Origin: Notamacropus eugenii | Lineage: Eukaryota; Chordata; Mammalia; Diprotodontia; Macropodidae | Length of the DNA stretch: 64,000 nucleotides | Direction: 5' to 3' | Assembly (NCBI RefSeq): GCF_028372415.1 | Contig: NC_092875.1 | Location: 52,770,271 to 52,834,270, forward strand | In this document: piece after piece, positions 10,116-20,475 of the stretch | How the letters are laid out: each line of letters begins with the position of its first letter | Numbering within the stretch: the first letter of the stretch is position 1 | The notes under the pieces: generated by a model | Database searches by the model: none | Told to the model about the DNA's origin: nothing | The model's input: the letters and a program-made list of their open reading frames with translations, nothing else | Position numbers and translations under genes: made by a program

Positions 10116-10715
10116 CCTACTCTGAAAATAAATACATGATTTTCATTACTACTTCCCAAGACTGATAGTTGATACATGTGATTTTTAAAATATATAAATT
10201 AATTTGTGTGGAAGAGGCATTTTCTGCTTTACACCTCCCAAAGCATTTCTACTTCTTGACCTTTCCTTTACAATCAGATTCTGGAAGGGGCCCAGACATT
10301 AGAAGATGCACACAGACCACTCCAAAATCCCTACTTCTCTTTGTCCCTGATTCCTATCCCTTATACCCTGTCAATGCAACCATTCAGGATCTGAAAAGTG
10401 CAAAACCTTATACTTAAAAGTCTGTTACCTGTACCTTATATTCTGTAGTTTAATCAAATAGGTTTGGGATTGGGGAGGTGGAGGGGAGGCTGGAATCAGG
10501 AATTTCCAAATCAAGTCCACTCCCTGTAAACAAATGCATTAATAAATAATAAATAGCTAGATTCTATCTTGATAAACTGAAAGTATGAATTCTTGCTTCT
10601 GATTTTGCTGGGGAATATTGTCAGAATCTGTTCTTTGCCCTTATCACTTCCTATGCTGTATTATCAATGGGCACGTTACACTCCCTCTCTCTTCCCGTCT
10701 ACTGCCACTCCCACC
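10116..10715. other. No recognised content
   Basis: Non-coding. No repeat family, gene or CpG cluster could be assigned. Confidence 0.5.
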
Positions 10716-10965
10716 CACATTGCACCCCACCTCCTTGAGGGCAGTTCTGTCACATTTATCTTTGTGCCGTTAGTACTAAGTACATATGCATGATAGACAC
10801 ATATCCATTGACTTTATTCTCTCTGTTGATCCCATTAAGTTATACACTGTAATATTCTATTTATATGCTTGGTCTCTCTCTCAGTAGCTGTAAGCTTTTT
10901 GAGAGCAGGGACAGTATTCTCCTCACTTTTCTCTGTCTCTACCTTTCTGCACAGAGCAGAGGGAA
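10716..10965 (+). repeat. L2-like LINE 3' ends
   Basis: Two adjacent matches to the L2 3' end: 'ctccttgagggcag' at about 10731 and 'agctgtaagctttttgagagcaggga' at about 10887. The duplication could mean two insertions or one rearranged copy. Confidence 0.55.
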
Positions 10966-10974
10966 GGGGGAAGG

Positions 10975-11275
10975 GAAAGTGAAAGGAAAAAGCATTTATA
11001 CAGAGTCTACTATTACCAGGTATTGTACTAAAGCTCTTTATAATCATTATCTCATTTATATAGCACTTTAAGGTTTGCAAAGCATTTAATAAGTTATCTC
11101 ATTTAATTCTCATAATAACCCTGTGAAGCAGGTGCTATTACAACCCTCACTTTATAGAGGAAGACGCTGAGTTTGAGGGGTTAACGGACTTAACCAGGGT
11201 TATATGACCATTATGTATCTGAGGTAGGATTTGAACTCAGCCAAGTTCAGAACTCTGTCTACTACCACCAGGCAA
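10975..11275 (+). repeat. MIR/Ther-type SINE
   Basis: A long MIR body: 'tagcactttaaggtttgcaaag', 'ctcataataaccctgtgaag', then an AC(A/T)GAGG-like core and 'aggatttgaactcag' at the end. It lacks the tRNA head. Confidence 0.75.
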
Positions 11276-11583
11276 ATTATATATGTTAGCAGCACAAGAG
11301 TAGTTAATCTGTATAAATACAATTTGCTATTATGTATAACAGTTCAATTCAGAAGAGGGTTCTCAAATTTATTTTACTTAACTAAACATTTATTAATCAA
11401 GTTTTTTTTAATCTTTTTGTTATCTTTTTTCAAATGCTAGTCCTACATTAAATAATAAACTTAAGGAGAATTGGATTACCTTTTGAGGGAACATGAGATA
11501 GTCCATAAGTTGGTCTCCTTTTAGGTTGCTGGTTGTACTGAAATTCTTTTCCTAAAAACAAAACTGAAGATATTTCTGATTTG
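11276..11583. other. No recognised content
   Basis: AT-rich, non-coding. Confidence 0.5.
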
Positions 11584-11855
11584 ACCTTTGTTTTCGCTAT
11601 TGTTGCTGTTCAGTTGTTTTAGTCATGTCTGACTCTTCATGACCTTATTTTCTGTTTCCTTGGTAAAAATACTGGATTGATTTTCCATTTCCTTCCCCAG
11701 GTCATATTACAGATGAGGAAACTGAGGCAAACAGGATTAAGCGACTTGCCTAGTAAGCTAATAAAGGTCTGAGACATGATTTGAATTCATGAAGATGAAT
11801 CTTCCTGACTCCAGGCCCAACACTCTATCCACTATACCACGTAGTTGTGTGATTT
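11584..11855 (-). repeat. tRNA-derived CORE-SINE, minus strand
   Basis: The head lies at the right end ('ggcccaacactctatccactatacca' reads as the box A region in reverse) and the tail at the left ('gttgctgttcagttgtttta'). The core word CAGATGAGGAAACTGAGGCA is exact. In marsupials this SINE class is mobilised by LINE machinery. Confidence 0.85.
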
Positions 11856-12504
11856 AACCTCACTAAGTAATGGACTGATATCTTTGTCCCACAAACTCCT
11901 ACATCACGGTCTAATTATTCCCATATCAGTCTAGTCTTATAATGAATATATAACTATTAACTGGAAGATGACAGCTCAATACTCATCTATTCTGCCATTT
12001 AGGATATGGAAATGACTATAATCTTAGATGGAAAGCAGTAAGATAGGTACACAATATTAGCACCAATTATATGTATATAATATATATGTATATTAAGCAA
12101 TGACAGTATTATCTTATATGGTTGGAGAGTTTTGTTACGACAGGAAGAAGCAGGGATATGATCATAATAGCATCAATATTGATTCTTTAGGCCTAAGCCC
12201 AAGGACACAGAATGATTTAACATATGTATAATAGGATAAAGTAGAGTTCGTTTTGTTTGATTTCAGGTAAGAGTTCTAGTAAAACCCCTTATGGGGCTCA
12301 GGCTGCACCAAAGAAACTGCTTGCTTCTGAATTTTATACTTGCTTAGTACATAGCTTAGGACCCACAACTATTCCTCACCCTAAAACAACACGCCTAGGT
12401 GTACGTCCTTTCTTTGATCTGCCCTGGATCTGTCACCCAGAACTTAATCATGAGTGACAAAGTTGTCAGTTGACAACTGCATCGTAGAATCTTGTGTTTT
12501 AAAT
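11856..12504. other. No recognised content
   Basis: Non-coding and AT-rich, with a short TATA/GTATAT run at about 12070-12095. Confidence 0.5.
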
Positions 12505-12780
12505 AATGAAAGTGATGGCTTCAGAGAAACCTGGAAAGTGCCATATGAACTAATGCAGAGTAAAGTGGGCAGAACCAAGAGAAGAATTTATACAATGACA
12601 ACAATATTGTTAAGATAAACAACTTTGAAACACTTGGAAACGCTGATCAGCATAAAACCCAAGAAAGATTCCAGAGGATTCATATGTACTAATCACTTCC
12701 CCATAAAGAGGTGAAGGAATAGAGGGTAGAATAAGGAGACAAAAGTTTGGGCTCCTCTCTGCTAGATATGGGACCTCTAT
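12505..12780 (+). mobile_element. L1 3' UTR fragment, plus strand
   Basis: Begins at 'ggcttcagagaaacctggaaag' and continues through 'gtgggcagaaccaagagaa'. These phrases occur in reverse in the L1 3' ends at 37.9-38.1 kb and 61.9-62.1 kb. ORF2 is absent, so this is a 5'-truncated insertion. Confidence 0.65.
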
Positions 12781-13050
12781 TTGCCCTGGTGTCATCTCTT
12801 TTTGAATGGAAGGATCCCTTCTGCATGCTCCAGGATAGATCCCATTCCCAGTGTCCAGACCCCTCTCTGTCTCCCTGTGCCAACCAGGACCAGAAAAATC
12901 ACTCTCAGTGATTTAGTTTTCTTGGATTGTCTAATCGGGATTCAATCTGGTGCATTTTCTAGATCTTTTTGGAGGAGTTGCAGTGGTGGTAGGGAGAGTC
13001 CCAGTAGTTCTTTGTGTTACTCTTTTATCTTTTCAACAATTGTTTCCAAG
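12781..13050 (-). mobile_element. L1 leader fragment
   Basis: Homologous to 61370-61545. Both contain 'ggatagaccccatt'-like and 'agatctttttggaggagtt' phrases in the same order. Neither fragment is attached to ORF1. Confidence 0.5.
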
Positions 13051-13236
13051 TTCTCTTTATATTACTTGCTCAGCTCTCTGTTTTATTCTGGTATTCAGCC
13101 TGAGGGAGTATTTACTACTGATTTTGGATTTCAGCTGCAAACAATGGAGAAGGCTTAGTTCTGTCGTGCAAGAGGTCACTACCAGCTTCATTCCTTCCAC
13201 AGGATGTTTTCATCCCCTACATCTCAACGATTACAG

Positions 13237-13480
13237 TAGTTTGGCATAGTTTATGGAGACCTAGCTTTGAAATCAAGAAGACCTGGAGTAAAATCTTTCT
13301 TCTGATACATAGTGGTAATATGAGCTTTGTCGAATCACCTAACCACTCAATATACTAGGCAACTCTCTTAAGTTGCAGAGGTATTAGCCCACAGTGGTAA
13401 ACACAGTTTCTTCACTTGGGACTAGAATTCTCTCTACCATTGAAATTGGAGGTCCAGTTCTCATTCCCTATCCAAAAGTA
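13237..13480 (+). repeat. Marsupial tRNA-type SINE (MAR1-like)
   Basis: The order is 'tcaagaagacctggagt', 'aatcacctaaccactcaata', 'taggcaactctctta', and 'gaaattggaggtccagttctc'. This matches a common marsupial SINE that I take to be MAR1. Confidence 0.6.
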
Positions 13481-14069
13481 TAATCAAATGCTCTGATGTT
13501 GCAGCTACACAGTAGTGTAGCTTCAGTAGTGGTTTTTCAAGTATATGGATTAGTATGAAGCTTTTCAATTTAAGTATATTTGATACTAGGAGTGCCTGAT
13601 GACGCTGTGAACAAAATATAGAACCATTCTGGAAAGGGGAAATGAATGATTTGTAAGTGAAAGGAACAGGAAATATAAAGTATTTATTAAATGTCAAGCA
13701 TTGTGGTAATATTTACATTGTGGTATATTTACAGATATAATCTCACTTGATAATATTTGAATTATGATAATAATATGCTAACAATTTTGAAAGTAGTCAG
13801 TATTGCAGTATAATATTTGATAATTTGGGGAGATAGGAAATACTAAAGATTATAGAAGATAGTCTCCTGATTATTATCTGGGTTTATTCTAACATCCGTA
13901 GTGAGATTATGATTAGGGAAGATACTTGAAAACTAGTTACTAAACTCCTCATTGAAGTAAGATAGATTGAAATAAAGTTTGCAACATTTCTGCCTAGGAA
14001 ATAATTCTCCAAATTTGCTGCCCAGTTCATATAGTTAGGACTATAGATGGAGTGTTGTTCATATTTTCA
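13481..14069. other. Mostly unassigned, AT-rich
   Basis: A short MIR-like start ('aagtatttattaaatgtcaagca') lies at about 13679. The rest is unassigned and non-coding. Confidence 0.45.
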
Positions 14070-14325
14070 TAGACAGCTAGGTAAGATAGTGGATAGAACC
14101 CTGGACCTAGCATCAGGAAGATCTGAGTTCAAATCTGACCTCAGATGCTAGCTGTATGACCCTGGGTAAGTCATGTAACCACTATCTGTCCCAGTTTCCT
14201 CATCTATAAAATGAAATGAATAATAGTACTTACCTTCCAGGACTGTTCTGTGGATCAAATGTTTGTAAAGCACCTAGCACAATGGCTAGCACATAGTAGG
14301 TGCTTAATAAATGTTTCTTTCCTCC
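14070..14325 (+). repeat. tRNA-derived CORE-SINE/MIR, plus strand
   Basis: The pol III promoter boxes are visible: 'agtggatagaaccctgg' (box A region) and GAGTTCAAATC (box B). The core 'gtttcctcatctataaaatg' follows, and the 3' part ends 'aggtgcttaataaatg'. It looks nearly complete. Confidence 0.85.
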
Positions 14326-14394
14326 CCTTACATAGGAGAAACAAAAATTGACATCTAGAAGAACAGAGAAAGCTATATTCAAGTCAGAGCAAAG

Positions 14395-14740
14395 ACATTG
14401 CTATGGGAGGTTCCCTTCTTTTTCTGGAGAGTTACAACATCCAGATATTGGGGACAGAACTTGTCACAGAGATATTAAGACTGTGTCATGTGCCAGAAAT
14501 GGAGAAAAGGAGAACACCAAACTGTCTTTAGAGTTTGCTTTAGTATGCTGCCTGAAACTGGAAAAGCTGATGTTACAGTGTTACAATGCTTCCAGTATTG
14601 TTTGTGATATAATTTGGCATTTCAGAGAACTCACAGTATTCTTGGACTAGTTGGACTATTCTTGGACTATTCTTGGAACAATACTATTTGGCCTGATTCT
14701 CTCAAGCCTAGGCTTGCTACATCTCCCACTTTGGGTGATC
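14395..14740 (+). repeat. Unassigned repeat X, copy 1
   Basis: This block recurs at 19575-19875. Shared phrases in order are 'ggacagaacttgtc', 'ggagaaaaggaga', 'atgctgcctg', 'tgatgttac/atggtgttacaat', and 'ctctca..c..aggcttgc'. Copy 1 has an extra triplicated 'attcttggacta' stretch at about 14637-14678. It has no coding content and could be an LTR or an old DNA element. It follows a SINE in both places. Confidence 0.6.
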
Positions 14741-15401
14741 AGTTGCTGTAGGAGGTTAGGGAGATCTTTTTCTCTGCTATAAGACTGAGCCCTCCTCATT
14801 TTCCCCCTATTTTTTGAGACAGTGACTAAAACCTTTAGTATAGTTTAACCACTTACCATAAATTGGCTTTCACAAAGGCATATTTATTTTGCAGATAGAA
14901 TAAGGACAAACATGCATCTCTCCCAATGCTGGTTTCCCAATTGGAGGAGGTTAGGTTCAAAATGTAATTCAGTTCTTCCAAAGCACGTTCTCCACTAAAT
15001 TCATGCATGAAGGCAGTACTGCTGTTTGATGAATCCTTCTGCTGGACCAGGATCCTGAAAGTCATTCCCTAAGATGCTTCTTGCTCCTCTAAGACATGTA
15101 GATCTCACTAGCCACAAATCCTCACCTATATTCTAACTCCTAGATTTCTGTGGATTATGATCTTGGCAGCAAGGAACTCAACGGCTCAAAGATTCCAATA
15201 ATAATACCTAGAATGGAAAAGAGCAAATGAAAAGGCCAAAGAGGCTCTCTTTCTTGGGGGGACATGGGGCTTCAGGGGATGGGTAGGGAAGGGACCACAG
15301 GCTTGATTCTCTCACTGGACACCACAACACCACCAGAGTACAGCTAAAGACAAGGAGGTAAAGGGTAGCAAAGAAGAGTCAGAGGAGATGTCACTGAACC
15401 T
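14741..15401. other. No recognised content
   Basis: Non-coding sequence up to the HAL1-2 target duplication. Confidence 0.5.
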
Positions 15402-15414
15402 AAAGGTCTTTTTT
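15402..15414. repeat. Target-site duplication, left copy (HAL1-2)
   Basis: AAAGGTCTTTTTT is repeated exactly at 18200-18212. The T-run makes the inner edge uncertain by a few bases. Confidence 0.85.
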
Positions 15415-15441
15415 TTACTTTTTTTATTTTTTATTTTTTTT

Positions 15442-15460
15442 CAGCATTACATATATATAT
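15442..15460 (-). other. Short unique segment between two A-rich tails
   Basis: Sense reading TATATATATGTAATGCTGA. It is missing from the tails of HAL1-1 and HAL1-3. It may be a small 3' transduction from readthrough of the parent copy's tail, or sequence drift within the tail. Confidence 0.4.
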
Positions 15461-16254
15461 TTATTTATTTTAAATTTAACTTTTAACATTCATTTTCACA
15501 AAATTTTGGGTTCCAAATTTTCTCCCCTTTTGTCCCCTCCCCCACCACAAACACCAAGCATTCTAATTGCCCCTGTCTGCCAATCTGCCCTCTCTTCTAT
15601 CATCCCTCTCTGCCCTTGTCTCCATCCTATACCCCTTTACCTGCATTTCTTATTTCCTAGTGGCAAGAACAGTGCTCAACAGTTGTTCCTAACACTTTGA
15701 GTTCCAACTTCTCTTCATCCCTCCCTCCCCACCCCTTCCCTTTGGAAGGCAAGCAATTCAATATAGGCCACATCTGTGTAGTTTTGCAAATCACTTCCAT
15801 AATAGTAGTGTTGTGTAAGAACTAATTATATTTCCCTCCATCCTATTCTGTCCCTCATTGCTTCTGTTCTCTCTTTGATCCTGTCCCTCCCCATGAGTGT
15901 TGACCTCAAATTGCTCCCTCCTCCCTATGCTCTCCCTTCCATCATCCCTCCCACCCTGCTTATCCCCTTATCCCCCACTTTCCTGTATTGTAAGATAGGT
16001 TTTCATACCAAAATGAGTGTGCATTTTATTCCTTCCTTTAGTGGAATGTGATGAGAGTAAACTTCATGTTTTTCTCTCACCTTCCCTCTTTATCATTCCA
16101 CTAATAAGTCTTTTGCTTGCCTCTTTTATGAGACATAATTTGCCCCATTCCATTTCTCCCTTTCTCCTCCCAATATATTTCTCTCTCACTGCTTGATTTA
16201 AATTTTTTAAGATATGATCCCATCCTCTTCAATTCACTCTGTGCACTCTGTCTC

Positions 16255-16260
16255 TATGTG

Positions 16261-16299
<39 letters not shown>
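16255..16299. repeat. TG microsatellite in HAL1-2 3' UTR
   Basis: A longer version of the run at the same site in HAL1-1. Confidence 0.9.
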
Positions 16300-16302
<3 letters not shown>

Positions 16303-16435
16303 CCCACCCAGTACCCAGATACTGAAAAGTTTCAAGAGTTACAAATATTGTCTTTCCATGTAGGAATGTAAACAGTTCAACTTTAGTAAAGTGCCTTATG
16401 ACTTCTCTTTGCTATTTACTTTTTCATGCTTCTCT

Positions 16436-17524
16436 TCATTCTTGTGTTTGAAAGTCAAATTTTCTTTTCAGCTCTGGTCTTTTCATCAAGAATGCTTGAA
16501 AGTCCTCTATTTCATTTAAAGACCAATTTTTCCCCTGAAGTATTATACTTAGTTTTCCTGGGTAGGTGATTCTTGGTTTTAGTCCTAGTTCCCTTGACTT
16601 CTGGAATATCCTATTCCAAGCCCTTTGATCCCTCAGTGTAGAAGCTGCTAGATCTTGTGTTATCCTGATTGTATTTCCACAATACTTGGATTGTTTTTTT
16701 CTAGCTGCTTGCAATATTTTCTCCTTGACCTGGGAACTCTGGAATTTGGCCACAACGTTCCTAGGAGTTTCTCTTTTTGGATCTCTTTCAGGTGGTGATC
16801 GGTGGATTCCTTGAATACTTATTTTGCCCTCTGGTTCTAGAATATCAGGGCAGTTTTCCTTGATAATTTCATGAAAGATGATGTCTAGGCTCTTTTTTGG
16901 ATCATGGCTTTCAGGTAGTCCCATAATTTTTAAATTGTCTCTCCTGGATCTATTCTCCAGGTCAGTTGTTTTTCCAATGAGATATTTCACATTATCTTCC
17001 ATTTTTTCATTCTTTTGGTTTTGTTTTGTGATTTCTTGGTTTCTCATAAAGTCATTAGCCTCCATCTGTTCCATTCTAATTTTGAAAGAACTATTTTCTT
17101 CAGTGAGCTTTTGAATCTCCTTTTCCATTTGGCGAATTCTTCTTTTGAAAGCATTCTTCTCCTCATTGGCTTTTTGAACCTCTTTTGCCAATTGAGTTAG
17201 CCTATTTTTCAAGGTGTTATTTTCTTCGGCATTTTTTTGGGTTTCCTTTAGCAGGGTGTTTACTTGTTTTTCATTCTTTGCTTGCATGTCACTCATTTCT
17301 CTTCCCAGTTTTTCCTTCACCTCTCTAACTTGATTTTCAAAATCCTTTTTGAGCTCTTCCATGGTCTGAGCCCATTGAGTGGGCTGGGATATAGAAGCCT
17401 TGACTTCTGCGTCTTTCCCTGATGGTAAGCATTGTTCTTCCTCATCAGAAAGGAAGGGAGGAAATGCCTGTTCACCAAGAAAGTAACCTTCTATAGTCTT
17501 ATTTTTTTTCCCTTTTCTGGGCAT
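16436..17524 (-). CDS. HAL1/L1 ORF1 protein, intact, 362 aa
   Basis: Second open ORF1, the same length as the one at 3107-4195 and about nine residues in ten alike by eye. Domains sit at the same positions. The coiled coil carries RIRQME (129-134) and RMEQME (150-155), both fitting R-h-x-x-h-E. The RRM starts RRDNLKIMGLPES, and the C-terminal domain has RITQDLA and PRITYPGKLS. An in-frame ATG 14 codons upstream (17566) would add MWKENSEVKSLAGK. I prefer 17524 because the first copy opens at the matching codon (MTRKGKKN) and MPRKG is also the start in HAL1-3. Differences between the copies are spread through the protein and leave the frame open. Confidence 0.88.
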   Translation of the reverse strand: MPRKGKKNKTIEGYFLGEQAFPPFLSDEEEQCLPSGKDAEVKASISQPTQWAQTMEELKKDFENQVREVKEKLGREMSDMQAKNEKQVNTLLKETQKNAEENNTLKNRLTQLAKEVQKANEEKNAFKRRIRQMEKEIQKLTEENSSFKIRMEQMEANDFMRNQEITKQNQKNEKMEDNVKYLIGKTTDLENRSRRDNLKIMGLPESHDPKKSLDIIFHEIIKENCPDILEPEGKISIQGIHRSPPERDPKRETPRNVVAKFQSSQVKEKILQAARKKQSKYCGNTIRITQDLAASTLRDQRAWNRIFQKSRELGLKPRITYPGKLSIILQGKNWSLNEIEDFQAFLMKRPELKRKFDFQTQE

Positions 17525-18199
17525 TTTCCCAGCCAGTGACTTGACTTCTGAGTTTTCTTTCCACACCTACCATGCCTCCAGATCCTCCCAGCCAGCACTT
17601 GGGGTCTGAGATTCAAATGCTGCTTCCCAGCCTCAGGGCTTTGGGCGGGGGCAGGGCTGCTATTCAGTGTGAGATTAAGTTTAGGTGCTCAGGTCAGAGC
17701 AGGGCTGCCTCACGGGCTCAGTTCCCTCAGGGGGTTTATGCAGAGAGCTTCAACAATGGATCCAGGCTCCTGCCTGCTTGGGGAGCCCTGGTCTGCTCCT
17801 GCCTCCGCTGCTGCCTCCTGAGGGGGCCTGAGTTATGGGGGCACCCCACTCCCCTCTCGACCTGCCAAAGAGACCCTCTCACCGACCCTTGTCACCTGTG
17901 GGTGGAGGGACCTGCGCGGCTGCTGGAGATTCCGTCTCTGAAGCCTGCTCGGATTCGCTCCTTTCCATGCTGCACCTCAGAGGCAGGGTTGGGCTCTGCT
18001 CTGGATCCGGGGTGCGAGGGACCTTTTGTGAGAGGTTTTCAGGCTCTCTGGAGCAGAAATCTCATCCGCTCCGTTCTGTGGCTTCTGCTGCTGCAGAATT
18101 CGCTGGCGGTTCTTTTTTTTTACAGATATTTTATGGGCAGTGGGTTTGGAGGTAGCGTATGTGAGTCTTTCTACTCCGCCACCTTGGCTCCACCCCCCC
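17525..18199 (-). promoter_or_regulatory. HAL1-2 5' leader
   Basis: GC-rich leader with one leader unit. The YY1-like core is changed: CCAAGGTGGC at 18178-18187 in place of CCAAGATGGC. Confidence 0.5.
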
Positions 18200-18246
18200 A
18201 AAGGTCTTTTTTAATCCAGTCAAAGAACTCCCACTTCAACACATAG
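17572..18246 (+). other. Open frame antisense to the HAL1-2 leader (224 codons)
   Basis: It starts MPPDPPSQ like the frame at 4243-4815 and shares EIQMLLPSLRAL and FNNGS. It runs through the whole leader and stops in flanking DNA. It may be chance in GC-rich sequence. Confidence 0.25.
18200..18212. repeat. Target-site duplication, right copy (HAL1-2)
   Basis: Exact repeat of AAAGGTCTTTTTT from 15402-15414. Confidence 0.85.
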
Positions 18247-19189
18247 ATTAGCTGATCCAGAATCAGCTGCAGAAAGCTCACATGCCTTCCTTTCTCTCCA
18301 AGGTATTTCCCATACACATAATTGCATTTTTCCCAGAAGCAGCTCCCTAGTGTCCTCCATGCAGATGGCCACCACATCAGATGATCTGGGTACTTGCCAG
18401 ATTCCCATTACACTGTTTGTCAGCATGTAACACTATGCTTGTTTTATGTTATACATAACATTAAGCATGTGTGTGAGGGGAGTGCTCAGAGGCTAGTAGT
18501 CAAGGGAACAATGAAGCCAGAAGACGAGAACTTTGTTACCTTGTGCCCCTAAAGCAAAGGACTGATAGATAGTAGACTAATGTTATTATCTGGGCACTTG
18601 AATGTACTTAAAATGACAATAACAAAAAAATACAATGGCCATATAACTACCAGTCAGGACATGGTTATTTGATCAGCAAGGGGATTTCTTAGAGGAAGAG
18701 GCTAGTCAAACACTACCCAAAATACCTGTCCATGTACAGAAGTGTAACACCTGGGATGGGATCTCTTCTCCTCAGACTTGGTGTTCCCAGAGGAGCTGTT
18801 TCATGTTCATGATATGCTTTGGGTCCACATCTACTCAAAACCTCATTGTATGAGCACCCATCGATATGTTTATCATTTTTCTTTAGCCAGTCTTCCCATA
18901 GATGATATATATGTTTGTAGGAGAGTGTTTGTTAAGCTTATGGGGGAATGTTCTATTATCAATACTTTTACCCTGATATTTTAATAAGTGCTTTATTCTA
19001 AGGTAATTGTGCTGTCTGACTATTGAAAGGTAAACACATCAACTGGTATTCTTGAGCAATACTGACAGGAGTTCACCCCTGCATCCTGGAACCTGGGATA
19101 GCTATCTTCAGAGGAACTCACAGTGTGAAAGGGGTAGACGTTGCCCAGAGAGTGTTAGCATCTATCTAGTGCACACAAAAGCTCTACCC
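18213..19189. other. No recognised content
   Basis: Non-coding, mixed composition, no repeat family assigned. Confidence 0.5.
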
Positions 19190-19320
19190 ACCACCAACAA
19201 TTACTTATTAAACACTTGCTATGTTTCAGACACTGTGCTGAACAATAGGGATACAAGACAAAAGTGGTCCCAGACCAAGAAGCTTTCTAATGGGAGAAAA
19301 AATATGTATAGACAACATTA
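19190..19320 (+). repeat. MIR-like fragment
   Basis: 'aacacttgctatgtttcagacactgtgct' followed by a 'gggatacaaga' and 'ctaatgggaga' arrangement. A related fragment is at 20335-20475. Confidence 0.6.
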
Positions 19321-19324
19321 GTCA

Positions 19325-19462
19325 GCTAAATGGTGTAGTGGATAGACTGCTAGGCTTGGTGTCAGGAAGACCTGAATTTAAGTTTGACCTTATACACTTA
19401 CCAGTTGTGTGACCTTGGGCAAGTCATTTAACCTCTCTTTGCCTCAGTTTCCTTATCTGTTG
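19325..19462 (+). repeat. CORE-SINE head and core, plus strand
   Basis: Box A region 'gtgtagtggatagactgc', a degenerate box B 'gaatttaagtttgacc', and a core ending 'tttgcctcagtttccttatctg'. The expected tail is missing in this orientation. It follows in reverse at 19463-19575. Confidence 0.8.
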
Positions 19463-19575
19463 GTTTGTGTTGCTGTTCAGTCATTTCAGTTGTGACTTAC
19501 CCTTTATAATCCCTTTTGGGATTTTCTTGGCAAAGATACTAGAATGCTTTGTCATTTCTTTCTCCAGCTCATTTT
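19463..19575 (-). repeat. CORE-SINE tail, inverted
   Basis: Reads 'gttgctgttcagtcatttcag' through 'gattttcttggcaaagatact' to 'ctccagctcatttt', the reverse complement of a SINE tail. It directly abuts the plus-strand head. Confidence 0.8.
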
Positions 19576-19875
19576 GAAGATTCCTTTTCAGGAGAGTTGA
19601 CACGGGCAGATATCAAGGACAGAACTTGTCCCAGAGAAATTAAGCTGTGGCATGAACCAGAAGTGGAGAAAAGGAGATTATTAAACCATTTTAGGTTTGT
19701 TCTGGCATGCTGCCTGGAGCCAGAAAAGCCTGATGTTATGGTGTTACAATATTTGCAATATTGCTTAAGAAACAATTTGAGATTTTAGAGAACCCACAGT
19801 AGTCTTGAACAATTGGAACAGTACTCTCTGGCCTCATTCTCTCAGGCCAAGGCTTGCAACACCTCCCACTTAACG
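19576..19875 (+). repeat. Unassigned repeat X, copy 2
   Basis: Partner of 14395-14740. This copy lacks the triplicated stretch. Both copies end near 'cttgc.acac/atctcccactt'. Confidence 0.6.
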
Positions 19876-19884
19876 TTGTCATTA

Positions 19885-20105
19885 TTAGGCAGCTAAGTGG
19901 TACAGTGGATAGACTGCTGGCCTTGGAGTAAAGAAGATCTGAGTGCAAATCCAGCTTCGGACCCTAATTGGGTGACCCAACTGTAAAATGGGGATAATAA
20001 CAGCACCTATCTCCCAGGTTTGTGAGGATAAAATGAGATATTTGTAACACAGTTTGCAAACCTTAAATTACTCTATGAATGCTAACTATTGCTATCATGT
20101 TTTTG
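19885..20105 (+). repeat. tRNA-derived CORE-SINE/MIR, plus strand
   Basis: 'ggcagctaagtggtacagtggataga' head, degenerate box B 'gagtgcaaatcc', then 'ctgtaaaatggggataataa' and 'gtgaggataaaatgaga'. The middle of the core is deleted. Confidence 0.8.
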
Positions 20106-20334
20106 CCGAGGCTGTTGTTATGTAGTTATATATAAGGACATCATTATGCTCCAAGTCACCTGGGCTCACAAACTAGGCATTCTCCTTACTCCTCCATCTC
20201 TCTTCCCCCCACCCACAGACAATCAATTGCCAATTTCTGTGGTTCCTACATCATAATATTACTAATGTACAACTTCCTCTCTCTTTGGACACTGCTACTA
20301 CTCTGATTCAAGTATTTATCACCTCTTTACTGGA

Positions 20335-20475
20335 TTTTTGTAACAGCTTCCTGGTTCCAGGCACTCTGTTAAGGACTAGGGATACAAATAAAGACAAAAC
20401 ATTTGGTCCTTGCCTTCAAATAGCCAATATTCTAATGGGAGGTCATCTGGTCAGGATGAGTCTATCTCTGTACCA
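20335..20475 (+). repeat. MIR-like fragment
   Basis: 'ttccaggcactctgttaagga', 'gggatacaaataaagacaaaac' and 'tctaatgggagg', in the same order as 19190-19320. Confidence 0.5.

Larger units (their letters stand above)
15415..18199 (-). mobile_element. HAL1-2: complete ORF1-only half-L1
   Basis: A 2.8-kb element with the same plan as HAL1-1: a G-run start followed by GGAGCCAAGGTGGCGGAGTAG, a GC-rich leader, an intact ORF1, and a 3' UTR with a TG repeat. The tail is unusual: an A-rich stretch, about 19 unique bases (15442-15460), then a second A-rich stretch before the target duplication. It lies outside other LINEs, in otherwise unassigned DNA. Confidence 0.9.

Noticed and set aside
14070..14325. 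Possible functional tRNA gene in SINE heads
   Set aside because: Box A and box B are present but the sequences lack a folding acceptor stem and continue into CORE-SINE bodies.
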